Of a stretch of DNA of 64,000 nucleotides, positions 9,607 to 18,011 are shown in pieces. Source of the DNA: Nonomuraea helvata (GTDB lineage: Bacteria > Actinomycetota > Actinomycetes > Streptosporangiales > Streptosporangiaceae); contig NZ_BAAAXV010000009.1 in the NCBI RefSeq assembly GCF_039535785.1, positions 2,852,001-2,916,000 of the forward strand. Direction: 5' to 3'. Under the pieces are notes generated by a model. It worked only from the letters and a program-made list of their open reading frames with translations, searched no databases and had not been told where the DNA came from. Both the position numbers and the translations under genes were made by a program. Position 1 is the stretch's first letter; the number at the start of each line of letters is the position of its first letter.

Positions 9607-10311
9607 ATGACAGACGAACACGGGCGAAGGGCTCTCGTGGTGAGGGGCGGCTGGGAAGGGCACGCCCCGGTCGCGGCCACCGAGCTCTTCGTCCCCTTCC
9701 TGGAGAAGAACGGGTTCGAGGTGCACCGGTCGGACTCTCCGGCCCCGTACGCGGATCCGGCGTTCATGTCCGGCGTGGATCTCATCGTGCAGTGCTACAC
9801 GATGGGCACGATCGAGCAGGCGGAACTGCGGGGCCTGGAGGCCGCGATCCAGGCGGGCACCGGGATGGCGGGCTGGCACGGCGGCATCGCCGACTCCTTC
9901 CGCAACTCCTCCGACTACCTGCACCTCATCGGCGGGCAGTTCGCCTGCCATCCGGGTAAGGACCCGGCCGAGCGCGAGGGCTCGCAGGCTGACAACTTCG
10001 TGCCGTACACCGTGAACATGCTGCCGGAGGCGGCCACGCACCCCATCACCGAGGGCATCGCGGACTTCGACCTCGTCACCGAGCAGTACTGGGTCCTGAC
10101 CGACGACTACATCGACGTGCTGGCGACGACGACGCAGAAGGTGCGCCCGTGGGACCCCTGGCACCGGGAGGTCACCTCGCCGGCGATCTGGACCCGGCAG
10201 TGGGGGAGCGGGCGGATCTTCGTCGCGACCCCCGGGCACAGCCTCGACGTCCTGGAGAACGACAGCGTGCGCACCGTGATCGAGAGGGGGATGCTGTGGG
10301 CCAGCAGGTGA
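9607..10311 (+). CDS. ThuA-like domain protein
   Basis: A 234-residue protein of the ThuA family (class I glutamine-amidotransferase-like fold). It opens with ALVVRGGWEGHAPV and carries the family's GMAGWHGGIADSFRNS and LIGGQFACHPG segments and a closing WGSGRIFVATPGH. ThuA-like proteins occur in operons for trehalose, sucrose-type disaccharide and 3-keto-sugar metabolism; the exact reaction is not settled. Its stop overlaps the start of the next gene, a Gfo/Idh/MocA dehydrogenase, by 16 bp, so the two are translationally coupled and probably act on the same sugar or polyol. The upstream 90 bp are AT-richer and likely hold the promoter. Confidence 0.85.
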   Translation: MTDEHGRRALVVRGGWEGHAPVAATELFVPFLEKNGFEVHRSDSPAPYADPAFMSGVDLIVQCYTMGTIEQAELRGLEAAIQAGTGMAGWHGGIADSFRNSSDYLHLIGGQFACHPGKDPAEREGSQADNFVPYTVNMLPEAATHPITEGIADFDLVTEQYWVLTDDYIDVLATTTQKVRPWDPWHREVTSPAIWTRQWGSGRIFVATPGHSLDVLENDSVRTVIERGMLWASR

Positions 10312-11396
10312 ACGTCGGCGTGGTCGGATGCGGCGCCATCTCGGCCCAGTATTTCCAGACCATCGACCGGCTGCCGCACGTGCGGCTGGTGGCCGTCGCC
10401 GACCTCGACCTCGACCGGGCGCGGGAGGCGGTGCGGCCCTACGCGGGGGTCGACGTGGTGAGCGTGGCGGAGCTGATGGCGGATCCGCGCGTGGACGTCG
10501 TGCTCAACCTCACCGTTCCGGCCGCGCACGCCGAGATCGCGCTGCAGGCCATAGCGGCGGGCAAGGACGTCTATTGCGAGAAGCCCCTTGCCGCGACCGT
10601 GGCGGATGCCGGGCGGATGCTGCAGGCGGCCGACGCCGCCGGGGTGCGTGTGGGCTGCGCGCCTGACACGGTGTTGGGGACGGGTACGCAGACGGCGCGC
10701 AAGGCGATCGACGACGGGTTGATCGGCAGGCCGATCGCGGCGACCGCGACGATGATGACGCCCGGCCACGAGCGCTGGCACCCCAACCCCGACTTCTACT
10801 ACGTCCCCGGCGGCGGCCCCCTCCTCGACATGGGGCCCTACTACATCACCAGCCTGGTGACCCTGCTCGGGCCCGTGACGACGGTCATCGGCGCCGCCAG
10901 CCGTACGCGTGCCAAGCGCACGATCGGGTCAGGCCCCCGCCGGGGTGAGGAGATCCCGGTCACCGTCGACACCCATGTCACCGGAGTGCTCGTGCACGAG
11001 TCGGGAGTGCTGACCACGCTGGTGATGAGCTTCGACGGGGTGGCGACCAAGTCGCCCAACATAGAGGTGCACGGGGAGAAGGGCTCGCTCGTCGTACCCG
11101 ATCCCAACCGCTTCGACGGGTCCGTCCTCGTGTCGGGGATGGGTGAGGAGGGCTGGCACGCCCTTCCCGAGGCGGCCGGCTACGTCGAGGCCGGGCGCGG
11201 CGTGGGTCTGGCGGACTTCGCCTCGACCCCGGCGGGAGAGACGGCCCGTACGGACGGATCGCTGGCCTTCCACGTGCTCGACGTCATGGAGTCGCTGCTG
11301 GCCTCGGCCCACTCCGGGGCGGCGGTGACCATCACGAGCACCTGCGCACGGCCTCGCCCCGTGGACCTGCTTCCGGCCGAAGGCACGCAGGGTTAG
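10296..11396 (+). CDS. Gfo/Idh/MocA-family oxidoreductase coupled to ThuA
   Basis: NAD(P)-dependent dehydrogenase of 366 residues. The Rossmann motif VGVVGCGAISAQYF lies at the N terminus, the EKPLA motif follows at about residue 95 in the phrase DVYCEKPLAATV, and the C-terminal domain contains GGGPLLDMGPYY, typical of sugar or inositol dehydrogenases in this family. GTG 10296, with AGGGGG upstream, gives the correct N terminus; longer in-frame readings from 10149 overlap the ThuA gene in a nonsense frame. Co-expression with ThuA suggests oxidation of a disaccharide or aminosugar to a keto-sugar (inference). A second Gfo/Idh paralogue lies at 22.9 kb. Confidence 0.88.
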   Translation: MGQQVNVGVVGCGAISAQYFQTIDRLPHVRLVAVADLDLDRAREAVRPYAGVDVVSVAELMADPRVDVVLNLTVPAAHAEIALQAIAAGKDVYCEKPLAATVADAGRMLQAADAAGVRVGCAPDTVLGTGTQTARKAIDDGLIGRPIAATATMMTPGHERWHPNPDFYYVPGGGPLLDMGPYYITSLVTLLGPVTTVIGAASRTRAKRTIGSGPRRGEEIPVTVDTHVTGVLVHESGVLTTLVMSFDGVATKSPNIEVHGEKGSLVVPDPNRFDGSVLVSGMGEEGWHALPEAAGYVEAGRGVGLADFASTPAGETARTDGSLAFHVLDVMESLLASAHSGAAVTITSTCARPRPVDLLPAEGTQG

Positions 11397-11446
11397 GCGG
11401 TCGGCGGCGCGTTCCTGCTCCGGGAGTGCGCCGCCGGCCGGTCCGG

Positions 11447-12556
11447 TCAAGGAGTGACGATCGCTATCTGGTCGACGTAGTCCTCGGTGACCCAGAGGTT
11501 GTCATCGGGCCCGTCCGCGATGTCGAACGCCCCCGAGAAACTCGTGGGCAGCGAGTACTCACTGATCGTTCCGGACGTGGTGATGCTGCCGACCTTGTCG
11601 CCGATCTGCTCGGCGAACCACAGGTTGCCGTCGGAACCGGTGGTGATGCCCCACGGGAAGCTGTTGATGTCTTCCAGCCCATATTCGGTGAAGTCTCCTC
11701 CGGTGGTTACGGAGCTCACCTTCCCGTTGGCGTCGGTGTACCACAGGTTGTCGTCCGGTCCCGTGGTGATTCCGACGGGCATGGCTCCGGAGGAGGGGAC
11801 ACTGAATTCGGTGATGGTCCCGCTGGTGGTGATCTGTCCGATCTTGCCGGCCATTGGCTCCGTGAACCACACGTTGCCGTCCGGTCCCGTGGTGATGCGC
11901 ATCGGGTAGGCGCCGCTGGTCGGCAGGCTGTATTCGGTGATGGTCCCGCTGGTGGTGATCCGGCCGATCTTGTTGCCCAGATACTCGACGAACCACAAGG
12001 CGTCGTCCGGCCCGCTGGTGATACCCCAGGGGTAGGCGTCGCTGGTCGGCAGGGTGTATTCGGTGATGGTCCCGCTGGTGCTGATCCGGCTGATCTTGTT
12101 GCCGACCGCCTCTGTGAACCAGAGGGCGCCATCCGAGCCGACGGCGATGTGAGCCGGCTGGGAATCGCTGGTGGGAATGGAATATTCGGTGAACAGCCCC
12201 CCTGTGGTGACGCGTCCGACCTTGTTGGCGTAGTTCTCGGTGAACCACAGTGCGCTGTCCGGTCCGCTCGTGATGCCGACGGGAGTGGCGGGGCTGGTCG
12301 GAATCGCGATTTCGTTGATCGTCGCGCGCTGGGCCTGCGCCGCGAGCCTGGCAGCCGAACGATGCCGGGGCGGGGGCGGGAAGTGGCAGCGTATACGCCG
12401 GTGGTCGGGCATCCGTTTGAGTTTGAGACAGAGGTTCACCCACGGGCGTCGTGGTGACGTGTCGGCTTGCGCGTCAGCGGATGCGGTCGAGAGCGTGCCT
12501 GCCGCCAGGGCCATTGCCATGACCACGATCGGGTACTTCAGACGTCGAGAACGCAT
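11447..12556 (-). CDS. Secreted Vgb-like seven-bladed beta-propeller protein
   Basis: Exported 369-residue protein related to virginiamycin B lyase (streptogramin lyase)-like propellers. A signal peptide (about residues 1-28) is followed by a basic linker and seven-fold repeats of the type SGPDGALWFTE / GNKIGRITTSGTITEY, each one blade of about 42 residues. ATG 12556 has AAAGGA upstream and gives the signal peptide; longer readings to 12709 are not supported. Vgb-fold proteins include antibiotic-inactivating lyases, but most paralogues with near-perfect repeats are uncharacterised surface or binding proteins, so lyase activity must not be assumed. Near-identical repeats suggest recent blade amplification. 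Confidence 0.82.
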   Translation of the reverse strand: MRSRRLKYPIVVMAMALAAGTLSTASADAQADTSPRRPWVNLCLKLKRMPDHRRIRCHFPPPPRHRSAARLAAQAQRATINEIAIPTSPATPVGITSGPDSALWFTENYANKVGRVTTGGLFTEYSIPTSDSQPAHIAVGSDGALWFTEAVGNKISRISTSGTITEYTLPTSDAYPWGITSGPDDALWFVEYLGNKIGRITTSGTITEYSLPTSGAYPMRITTGPDGNVWFTEPMAGKIGQITTSGTITEFSVPSSGAMPVGITTGPDDNLWYTDANGKVSSVTTGGDFTEYGLEDINSFPWGITTGSDGNLWFAEQIGDKVGSITTSGTISEYSLPTSFSGAFDIADGPDDNLWVTEDYVDQIAIVTP

Positions 12557-12848
12557 GACATCCTTTCCGGACGAAGAACGGAAGGCCGCTGGACCCGCTT
12601 GGCGCATCGGGGCCGGGGCTGTCAGGCCGCCGCCGGCAGGGCCCTGCGGCACCGGTGCAGGCCTTGAAGCCCTGGTTGGCCATGGTCGCTCCGGCACTCC
12701 CAATATCACGCACGGTTACCGCCCGACTCGTGCCATCTGTGCTCGTGGCTGGTCATGGAAGTGCCAAACCCATCAGAGGGCCGCTTGGTTCTCGCCGGTT
12801 GCCACAAGACGCACTTTCGCCGCACGCCGTACACGAGGCGCGCCCCGG
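12557..12848. other. Intergenic region, no gene seen
   Basis: About 290 bp between the propeller gene start and the end of the DUF916-type gene. It must carry the promoter of the propeller gene and possibly a terminator for the upstream surface operon. I see no convincing coding frame, strong hairpin or repeat in it. Confidence 0.5.
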
Positions 12849-13847
12849 CTACCTGGTACGCACCCGACGCCGCCGGACGATGAACAAGATCATCATGCAG
12901 GCGAGTACCGCCACCGCTGCCACGTAGAAGGGTATGTGTGACGCATTCAAGTTGATCGCTTTACCCACGCCGGCGGCGGGGAAGGTGATCGTGCCGGTGG
13001 CGGTGTGCTCTACTCTGCCGCTGCGTAGCCACAGTCGTGCCTGCCAGGGGCCGTCAGGTAGTTGTTTATCCAGTGTGGCGGTCACCTGTGCCGTATCGCC
13101 TGGTAGCAGGGACGTGCCTGGCGGTACGGCGAAAGGGCCTGCTTGCAGGCCTGCTGGACCGTTGGAGAGCCAGAGTTGTCCCGTGATCTCCAGAGCGCGT
13201 TCGCCGGTGTTGCGAATGTGGGCGGTGAGCTGTGGCTCGCCCTGGGCAGAGCGTGCCGGAACGAGTTCCAAGATCTCGAATGCCGAGGGTGGCTCACCGC
13301 CGGGGCCCACGTCGAGATAGATCCGGATCCCAACCCGGTTGACCACTTTGACCGTGCCTGCGCCGGTACTGGCGACCTCGGCCCAGACAACGCCGTACCG
13401 CTCGCCTCGCGAAGCGGTGGGCGGTACGCGGATGGTGATCCGCGCGGTCTTCTTGCTGTCCGGCACCAGCTTGAGCACGGGATGGTCAACCGAGGTCCAC
13501 TCCGTGAGCTCGTTCTGGGCGCGACCGGCGGCATAGGTGAAGGTCCGCTTGGCGATTGAGGCCGCGGCAGCATAGAGATCGATGCTCAGCGTGCGGGAGG
13601 TCGTATTGCTGATCTCCACCCGCCGGTGGATGGTCGTGCCCGGGCTGAGGTGATCGACGATGGAGGTGTAGGCGCGGGGATCGTCGCGCCGGGCGACTGG
13701 TGCCTCCAGCAGACGGAGGGTGAACACTCCCTTCGGCTCTCCAGGCTGGTCGTCTTGTCCCCGCTGAACCACCATCGCACCGGAATCGCCGATGGCCGCA
13801 GTCTGGAAGAGTGCGGCCATCGGCAGCAGCACGATCAGTGCGGCCAA
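12849..13847 (-). CDS. Membrane-anchored DUF916-type (WxL-associated) surface protein
   Basis: 332-residue exported protein. An N-terminal hydrophobic signal segment precedes a beta-sandwich region with DUF916-like features: YTSIVDHLSPGTTIHRRVEI, NELTEWTSVDHPVLKLVP and RGERYGVVWAEV. It also has an NTGERALEITGQLWL immunoglobulin-like region and a C-terminal transmembrane helix followed by RRRRVRTR. In Firmicutes, DUF916 proteins bind peptidoglycan and WxL proteins; the actinobacterial version is anchored the same way. TTG 13847 lies 16 bp after the stop of the preceding secreted-protein gene, with GAGG upstream, so an operon is likely. The start is the least certain point. It probably anchors or presents the two small secreted paralogues upstream (inference). 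Confidence 0.72.
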   Translation of the reverse strand: MAALIVLLPMAALFQTAAIGDSGAMVVQRGQDDQPGEPKGVFTLRLLEAPVARRDDPRAYTSIVDHLSPGTTIHRRVEISNTTSRTLSIDLYAAAASIAKRTFTYAAGRAQNELTEWTSVDHPVLKLVPDSKKTARITIRVPPTASRGERYGVVWAEVASTGAGTVKVVNRVGIRIYLDVGPGGEPPSAFEILELVPARSAQGEPQLTAHIRNTGERALEITGQLWLSNGPAGLQAGPFAVPPGTSLLPGDTAQVTATLDKQLPDGPWQARLWLRSGRVEHTATGTITFPAAGVGKAINLNASHIPFYVAAVAVLACMMILFIVRRRRVRTR

Positions 13848-13863
13848 TCGCCTCAGGCCGAGG

Positions 13864-14430
13864 CTAAGCAGCGGTGACAGAGTGAGTCACCGTTCCGGTG
13901 TAAATGGCCGCGCCATTTTGGATCGGCACGTTGACGCTCATGGTCGGGACCCACGTGGTGGTGCTGCTCCCAGCCCCTGACGCGTGTTCCATGATGAGGG
14001 TGGCTGCGGTCATGTTGGTCGAGTCATGGGGAGTTACGGACCCGTTGTTAGTGCTGGGAGTCCCTGGAGAGTAGCTTGCCTGGCTGGGCGCGATGTCGAG
14101 CTGTCCTGATGCCGTGAATGCCGTCGACACGACTGTGGCCTGCCAGGCCAGGTTGCTGTTCCGGTTGTCGGTAACGGTCACCGGGTCTCCGGCAGGCCAA
14201 GAGCCGGTGGCCTGCCGAGTGGTGTTGTTGTAGGTGAGGGTGACGCTGGAGGGTGCCGTCATACCGAGAGCGCCCGCCGTCACCTCGAATGTCACCGTGG
14301 TGTCACAGGGCGTGGACGGCGACCCGCTCGGACATGGCACCGCCTGAGCGGCGGGGGCGGGGCCGAGCAGCGCGAAGATGATCGCCCCTGCCGCCGGCAT
14401 CGCCAGGCACCTGCCGGGTTTGAACCGCAT
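13864..14430 (-). CDS. Secreted WxL-like surface protein, paralogue A
   Basis: 188 residues with a clear signal peptide (MRFKPGRCLA to AAQA). The mature beta-rich domain opens with PCPSGSPSTPCDTTVTFEVT, has GALGMTAPSSVTL, and closes with YTGTVTHSVTA. The closing TGT(V/I)THSV is shared with the neighbour at 14813, so the two are paralogues. ATG 14430 has AAAGGAG upstream. Such triplets, two secreted beta proteins plus a DUF916-type membrane-anchored protein, recur in actinobacteria and resemble the Firmicutes WxL surface system. No enzymatic motif is visible; the likely role is envelope structure or adhesion. It is followed 16 bp later by the DUF916-type gene. Confidence 0.7.
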   Translation of the reverse strand: MRFKPGRCLAMPAAGAIIFALLGPAPAAQAVPCPSGSPSTPCDTTVTFEVTAGALGMTAPSSVTLTYNNTTRQATGSWPAGDPVTVTDNRNSNLAWQATVVSTAFTASGQLDIAPSQASYSPGTPSTNNGSVTPHDSTNMTAATLIMEHASGAGSSTTTWVPTMSVNVPIQNGAAIYTGTVTHSVTAA

Positions 14431-14812
14431 GGGAAACTCCTTTGTGATCGAGGTCGGGTCCGGCCTGGTGATCGCTCCAGAGGCTCCAGGGGTTGCTAGA
14501 CGATCTTCCCCACCCGGATGAGATGAGGCTACGTTGCGCGGATACGGTGCAGTGAAATGACGCTCAGCATGCTGGCAGTCAATTGACGAGGTCTTGGCGC
14601 ATAGTTGTGAGTAGTGAGCGTTGCGCAACGTATGTTTTGTCCCGACAGTGACGTTGGGTTGGCGGCGGGGTTCAACGAAGGAGCGCAGCGGGCGGCCGTC
14701 TGGTGGGAGCGGCGTGCGCGGATACGGGCGCATTTTGCTGTCAGGGCCAAGGGCATGGCCGGGTCATGAGTCTTTAATTCACCGGCCGAGCGGCGCGAAG
14801 GATTCGAACAAC
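14431..14812. other. Intergenic region between secreted paralogues, no gene seen
   Basis: About 380 bp upstream of the paralogue A gene, in the same transcriptional direction as both neighbours. It contains AT-richer stretches around 14580-14640 suited to a promoter. Frames reading further upstream of ATG 14430 continue open here but have no signal-peptide logic and are treated as non-coding. Confidence 0.4.
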
Positions 14813-15367
14813 TCAGGCGACTGAGTGGGTGATGGTGCCGGTGTAGGTGCCGCTGACAGCGGAGACCGGAATAGTGACGACGAGGGTCGGTTTCCAGCTG
14901 GTGGATGTCGTGACCGCCAGGAGCTTGCGTGCGCTGAACGCGGTGATGAGCGCGGAGAGAGAGACGCGATCGGCAGCGGTGGGCTGCCCCGGGGTGCGGT
15001 TGCTGGCACCGGATTGGGCGGTGATCGGGCCGGACCAGTAGGCGATGTTGCCTTTGGCGATGGTGCCGGCTGGGGGTCCGCTGGTGGTGAAATCGGTAGC
15101 CGACACGGTGGCCGTCCAGAGGGGGTTGCCCGGACGGGAGTCGACCACGGTCACCGTGCCGAGAGTAGCGCTGATTGTTCCCTTGGCACCAGCGCTACCC
15201 AGGCTCGCCGTGGTGGGGGCGGTCATCGACAAGGTCAGCGCGCGCACCGCGAGGGTGGCGTGTCGTGCATGTCGGGCATCGGCTGCTTGGGCGCACGGGG
15301 CTCCGACGGCGAGCGTCAAGGCGATCGCGGTCATCAGCGATGCGGGGGCTCGCCCTGCTCTCCTCAC
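14813..15367 (-). CDS. Secreted WxL-like surface protein, paralogue B
   Basis: 184 residues, start GTG 15367 with AAGGAG at the right distance; longer in-frame readings up to 15898 cross the neighbouring methyltransferase and are rejected. The signal peptide ends near CAQAADA. The mature protein is beta-rich with LTLSMTAPTTASLG, VVDSRPGNPLWTATV and the closing TYTGTITHSVA, mirroring paralogue A (VTDNRNSNLAWQATV and YTGTVTHSV). The function is probably structural at the cell surface, working with the DUF916-type protein. The transcript may continue into the paralogue A gene or be separate, since 380 bp lie between them. Confidence 0.7.
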   Translation of the reverse strand: MRRAGRAPASLMTAIALTLAVGAPCAQAADARHARHATLAVRALTLSMTAPTTASLGSAGAKGTISATLGTVTVVDSRPGNPLWTATVSATDFTTSGPPAGTIAKGNIAYWSGPITAQSGASNRTPGQPTAADRVSLSALITAFSARKLLAVTTSTSWKPTLVVTIPVSAVSGTYTGTITHSVA

Positions 15368-15585
15368 GTTGCGACTCCTTACTCCCTGCTGGGCACATGT
15401 GCCTGGCGCGTCTCTTCGGCTGGTGGGAAGTGGTGGCAGCCTAGAGCGCAGAGCGTAGAGCCGCGATATTGGAGCTCGCCTGCGACCGGTAAATTCTCCG
15501 GCAAAGCCACATGAGGTTTTCGGCCGCTTCGCCGTCGTGCCGGACCGTGGCTCCAACGAGCCGGCGTCATGGATCAAGCTCGACC

Positions 15586-15753
15586 GGGGACCGACGGTGG
15601 ACAGCCCAGGTCGTGGCGGCCGTCGCCAACACCGGCGAGCGCGCCATCGACATCGACGGGCACCTGACGCTGACGGAAGGGCCAAGCCCCATGAGCACCG
15701 GGCCGTTCCAGGTCGCCCGTGGCACGACCCTGGCGCCTGATCAGCGCGGCTAG
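15586..15753 (+). pseudogene. Detached fragment of a DUF916-type surface protein
   Basis: A short plus-strand reading encodes VVAAVANTGERAIDIDGH, LTLTEGPSPMSTGPFQV and ARGTTLAPDQRG before a stop at 15751-15753. It aligns residue for residue with the C-terminal part of the intact minus-strand protein at 12849 (HIRNTGERALEITGQ, LWLSNGPAGLQAGPFAV, PPGTSLLPGD). Nothing upstream encodes the rest of the domain, and the membrane anchor is missing, so it is a remnant. Its opposite orientation and position at the outer edge of the surface operon suggest a decayed duplicate or an inversion breakpoint. It overlaps the 3' end of the methyltransferase gene by a few bases. Confidence 0.7.
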
Positions 15754-16481
15754 GCTCTGCGCGCGATCGTGACGATCGAGCGGCCGGCATCGGTGACAGG
15801 CTCTCGGTGCCAGCCGCCGTACTGCGCCTCGATCTCGAAGCCCGCCTCGCTGAGGAACGTCCCGAGCTCCGGCACGTCGAGGAAGCGCAGGCTCGCACGA
15901 TCGACGCGCAGGACGGCGCCCTCCTGGTCGCCGGTCGTCTCGGTGAACGTCACCACATCGTCGACCACCGACTCGACGTGGTGCGACACGCGAAGCCGAC
16001 GGCCCTCTCCGTCCACGACGTCGATGGCGTTCGACGGGTTCCACTCTTCCCACCCGCGCGCCCGGGGGTTGCGCGTCTCGAAGACGAACCGCCCGCCGTC
16101 ACGTAGCGCCCTCCGGATCGCGGCCAGCGACTCCGACAGCTCTTCGTCGGTGACGAAGCACTGGAAGGCGTTGCTGGCCATGATCGCCAGGTCGAACTCG
16201 CGATCCCAGGCCGCGTCCGCCGCGACGCCGGCGACCCACTCGATGTCCGTGCGCCGCCGGGCCCGCTCCAGCGCGGCCAGGTCCGGATCGAGCCCGACGA
16301 GCCGCCCGCGGTGGCCGAGCGCGCGGGCCTGGTGGAGCATGCTTCCGGTGCCGCACCCCACATCCAGCACGGCGTCCGCGGCCATCACGAACTCGTCATA
16401 GAACGCGCTGCTGGGATACCGGACGGGGTCCCACGGGTTGAGCAGGTCGTACAGGGCGGCGGCGTCGGCATCCGTGAACAT
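15750..16481 (-). CDS. Class I SAM-dependent methyltransferase
   Basis: 243 residues, cytoplasmic. SAM-binding motif I is VLDVGCGTGSML near residues 38-49, the acidic motif II is LVGLDPDLAAL, and the motif around FDLAIMASNAFQCF completes the Rossmann core. The C-terminal strands (GTFLSEAGFEIEAQYGGW) are typical of the small-molecule methyltransferase 11/25 families. ATG 16481 starts just before YDLLNPWDP, a common family opening. The substrate is unknown. It stands alone, sharing no obvious operon with the secreted protein gene upstream at 16530. Confidence 0.83.
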   Translation of the reverse strand: MFTDADAAALYDLLNPWDPVRYPSSAFYDEFVMAADAVLDVGCGTGSMLHQARALGHRGRLVGLDPDLAALERARRRTDIEWVAGVAADAAWDREFDLAIMASNAFQCFVTDEELSESLAAIRRALRDGGRFVFETRNPRARGWEEWNPSNAIDVVDGEGRRLRVSHHVESVVDDVVTFTETTGDQEGAVLRVDRASLRFLDVPELGTFLSEAGFEIEAQYGGWHREPVTDAGRSIVTIARRA

Positions 16482-16529
16482 CTGTGCAGTATCACGACAC
16501 CGTCAGCGGCTGCCAACCGAATATCAAGG

Positions 16530-17393
16530 TCACCCGTCCCTGGAAGAGCACCCGTACGGCGCATCGTGACAGAGGACGGGAAGCCTGCTGCCCGCGTCCA
16601 GCATCACGCGATCGCCCAGCGGCTGCTCCAGCCTGATGACGTCCTTGCCGAACAGGCCGACGCCCGCGCACGGACCGAAGCTCAGACCAGGGACATAGAG
16701 CCCCAACACCACCACGTCCGGCCGCTCGCTGACGCGTAGCCGGACGTCGGGCGGCTCGCCGCCGCAGGAGCCGTAGTCGTATCCCACCAGCAGCGTACGT
16801 TCGTCGAGCACCTTGACGTCTGTGACCCCCTCGCCTGACGCGTGTTCGCCGACGGCGTCTTCGACGCTGCCGATCGCGTCCTGATCGACCGCGACGTGGT
16901 CGATCGGGCCGGGCAGGTTCGCGAAGTGCAGCCGCCACGCGGGCACGGTCGCCAGGCCGCGTACGGTCTCCAGCCGCATCGTCGTGAGGGTGGCCCCGGT
17001 CAGCTTGTGTGTCTTGTCGTCCGGAAAGGTGTACTCCTCCGGCCAGGGGGACAGCGCCATCAGCGCCTCCCGTGGCTCGATCACGGGGACCCGCATCGTG
17101 GACCCGTCGTCCCAGCGGATCTGGGCCCCGGCCGGAGGAGCGGGGAGCGGGCCGGCCACGACCCAGCCGTACTCCTCGTCGTCATGCTCGATCTGCTTGC
17201 GTACCTCCGGCGACATCGCGCTCAGGTCCCCGAGTGGTACGAAACCGTGGCGCCAGATCTCCGCGGCGCCGCTGGTCCGCCAGGTCCGGACGGCCTGCGC
17301 GGCGTCGTCCTCGAACTCGAGCGGTCCGATCAGGTATCTGCCACCGCTGAGGAGCAGCATCGCCACCAGAAGTGTCATGACTAATCGGTCCAT
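16530..17393 (-). CDS. Hypothetical secreted or membrane-tethered protein
   Basis: Unrecognised protein, 287 residues from ATG 17393. Residues 1-20 (MDRLVMTLLVAMLLLSGG) form a signal or anchor segment with no lipobox Cys. The mature part is mixed alpha/beta without catalytic signatures, with a SWPEEYTF-like acidic middle and a DYGSCGGEPPDVRLRV strand near the end. Four Cys residues near the C terminus (SCGG, GPCAGVG, LCHDAPYGC) could form disulfides outside the cell. It lies 80 bp downstream of the MarR gene in the same direction and may be under its control (inference). Longer upstream readings overlap the MarR gene and are rejected. Confidence 0.6.
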   Translation of the reverse strand: MDRLVMTLLVAMLLLSGGRYLIGPLEFEDDAAQAVRTWRTSGAAEIWRHGFVPLGDLSAMSPEVRKQIEHDDEEYGWVVAGPLPAPPAGAQIRWDDGSTMRVPVIEPREALMALSPWPEEYTFPDDKTHKLTGATLTTMRLETVRGLATVPAWRLHFANLPGPIDHVAVDQDAIGSVEDAVGEHASGEGVTDVKVLDERTLLVGYDYGSCGGEPPDVRLRVSERPDVVVLGLYVPGLSFGPCAGVGLFGKDVIRLEQPLGDRVMLDAGSRLPVLCHDAPYGCSSRDG

Positions 17394-17473
17394 GTGGTGA
17401 TCTTGGCACGAGCGCCGGGGCCTTACGAGCTGGTCGGCGCTGACGCGGCCGAGCAGTTCGTTCGGCGCGTGCC

Positions 17474-17974
17474 TCAGCCCCACGCCGGGTCCTGGGCCAG
17501 CTTCTCGGCGATCCGGTCGTGGAAGCTCTTGCGCTCGAGAGCCCGCTCGATGTCGGTGACGACCCGGGAGAGCGGATAAGGGATCTCCGCCTCGAGGTCC
17601 GCGAGGGCGGCCTCGGTGGCCCGCCACTCCGCCGCCAGGCGACCGACGACGGCGCGGGCGTCGTCCGTGAGCGTCACCTTCTTGCTGCGCGCGTCGTCGC
17701 CCGTGACGGTCTCCACCCAACCGGCCGTGCGCATCGCGGCCACCTTCTGGCTGAGCGCCGAATGCGTCCGGCCGACCGACTCGGCCAGCTCGGTGATCGT
17801 CATCGGCCCGCGGGCGTGCAGCCGGAGCAGCTCCATCACGAAGCTGGGCTTGAGGCCGTCGATCTGGTTCTCGGTGTAGAGCCGGGCGATGTCCGCGTCC
17901 ATCGACTCCTGGAGCAGCCGCAGCGGCCGCCAGAGGCTCTGACCGGTGGGATCTGGTGTTGGGTCTTCCGCCAT
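17474..17974 (-). CDS. MarR-family transcriptional regulator
   Basis: 166-residue winged-helix repressor/activator. The DNA-binding core runs from MTITELAESVGRTHSALS to the wing DDARSKKVTLTDDARAVV; flanking helices form the dimerisation domain (QESMDADIARLYTENQIDGL and LADLEAEIPYPLSRVVTDIE). ATG 17974 sits 10 bp from a perfect inverted repeat (17984-18011), the likely autoregulatory operator. Targets may include the secreted protein gene immediately downstream. The ligand is unknown. Confidence 0.85.
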   Translation of the reverse strand: MAEDPTPDPTGQSLWRPLRLLQESMDADIARLYTENQIDGLKPSFVMELLRLHARGPMTITELAESVGRTHSALSQKVAAMRTAGWVETVTGDDARSKKVTLTDDARAVVGRLAAEWRATEAALADLEAEIPYPLSRVVTDIERALERKSFHDRIAEKLAQDPAWG

Positions 17975-17983
17975 GCCCGAATT

Positions 17984-18011
17984 ATAACAGTCCTTATATA
18001 AATACTGTTAT
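17984..18011. promoter_or_regulatory. Inverted-repeat operator in front of the MarR gene
   Basis: Perfect 8-bp arms ATAACAGT (17984-17991) and ACTGTTAT (18004-18011) with a 12-bp AT-rich spacer that itself contains the palindrome TTATATAA. It is strikingly AT-rich for this genome, lies immediately upstream of the MarR start and overlaps the 3' end of the preceding gene. The geometry fits MarR-dimer binding over a promoter rather than a GC-rich terminator. Binding by this MarR is inferred. Confidence 0.72.

Noticed and set aside
12849..15367. Surface operon as a sortase pilus locus
   Set aside because: No sortase gene or LPxTG-type motif is visible; the anchored protein ends in a membrane helix with RRRR but no LPxTG.
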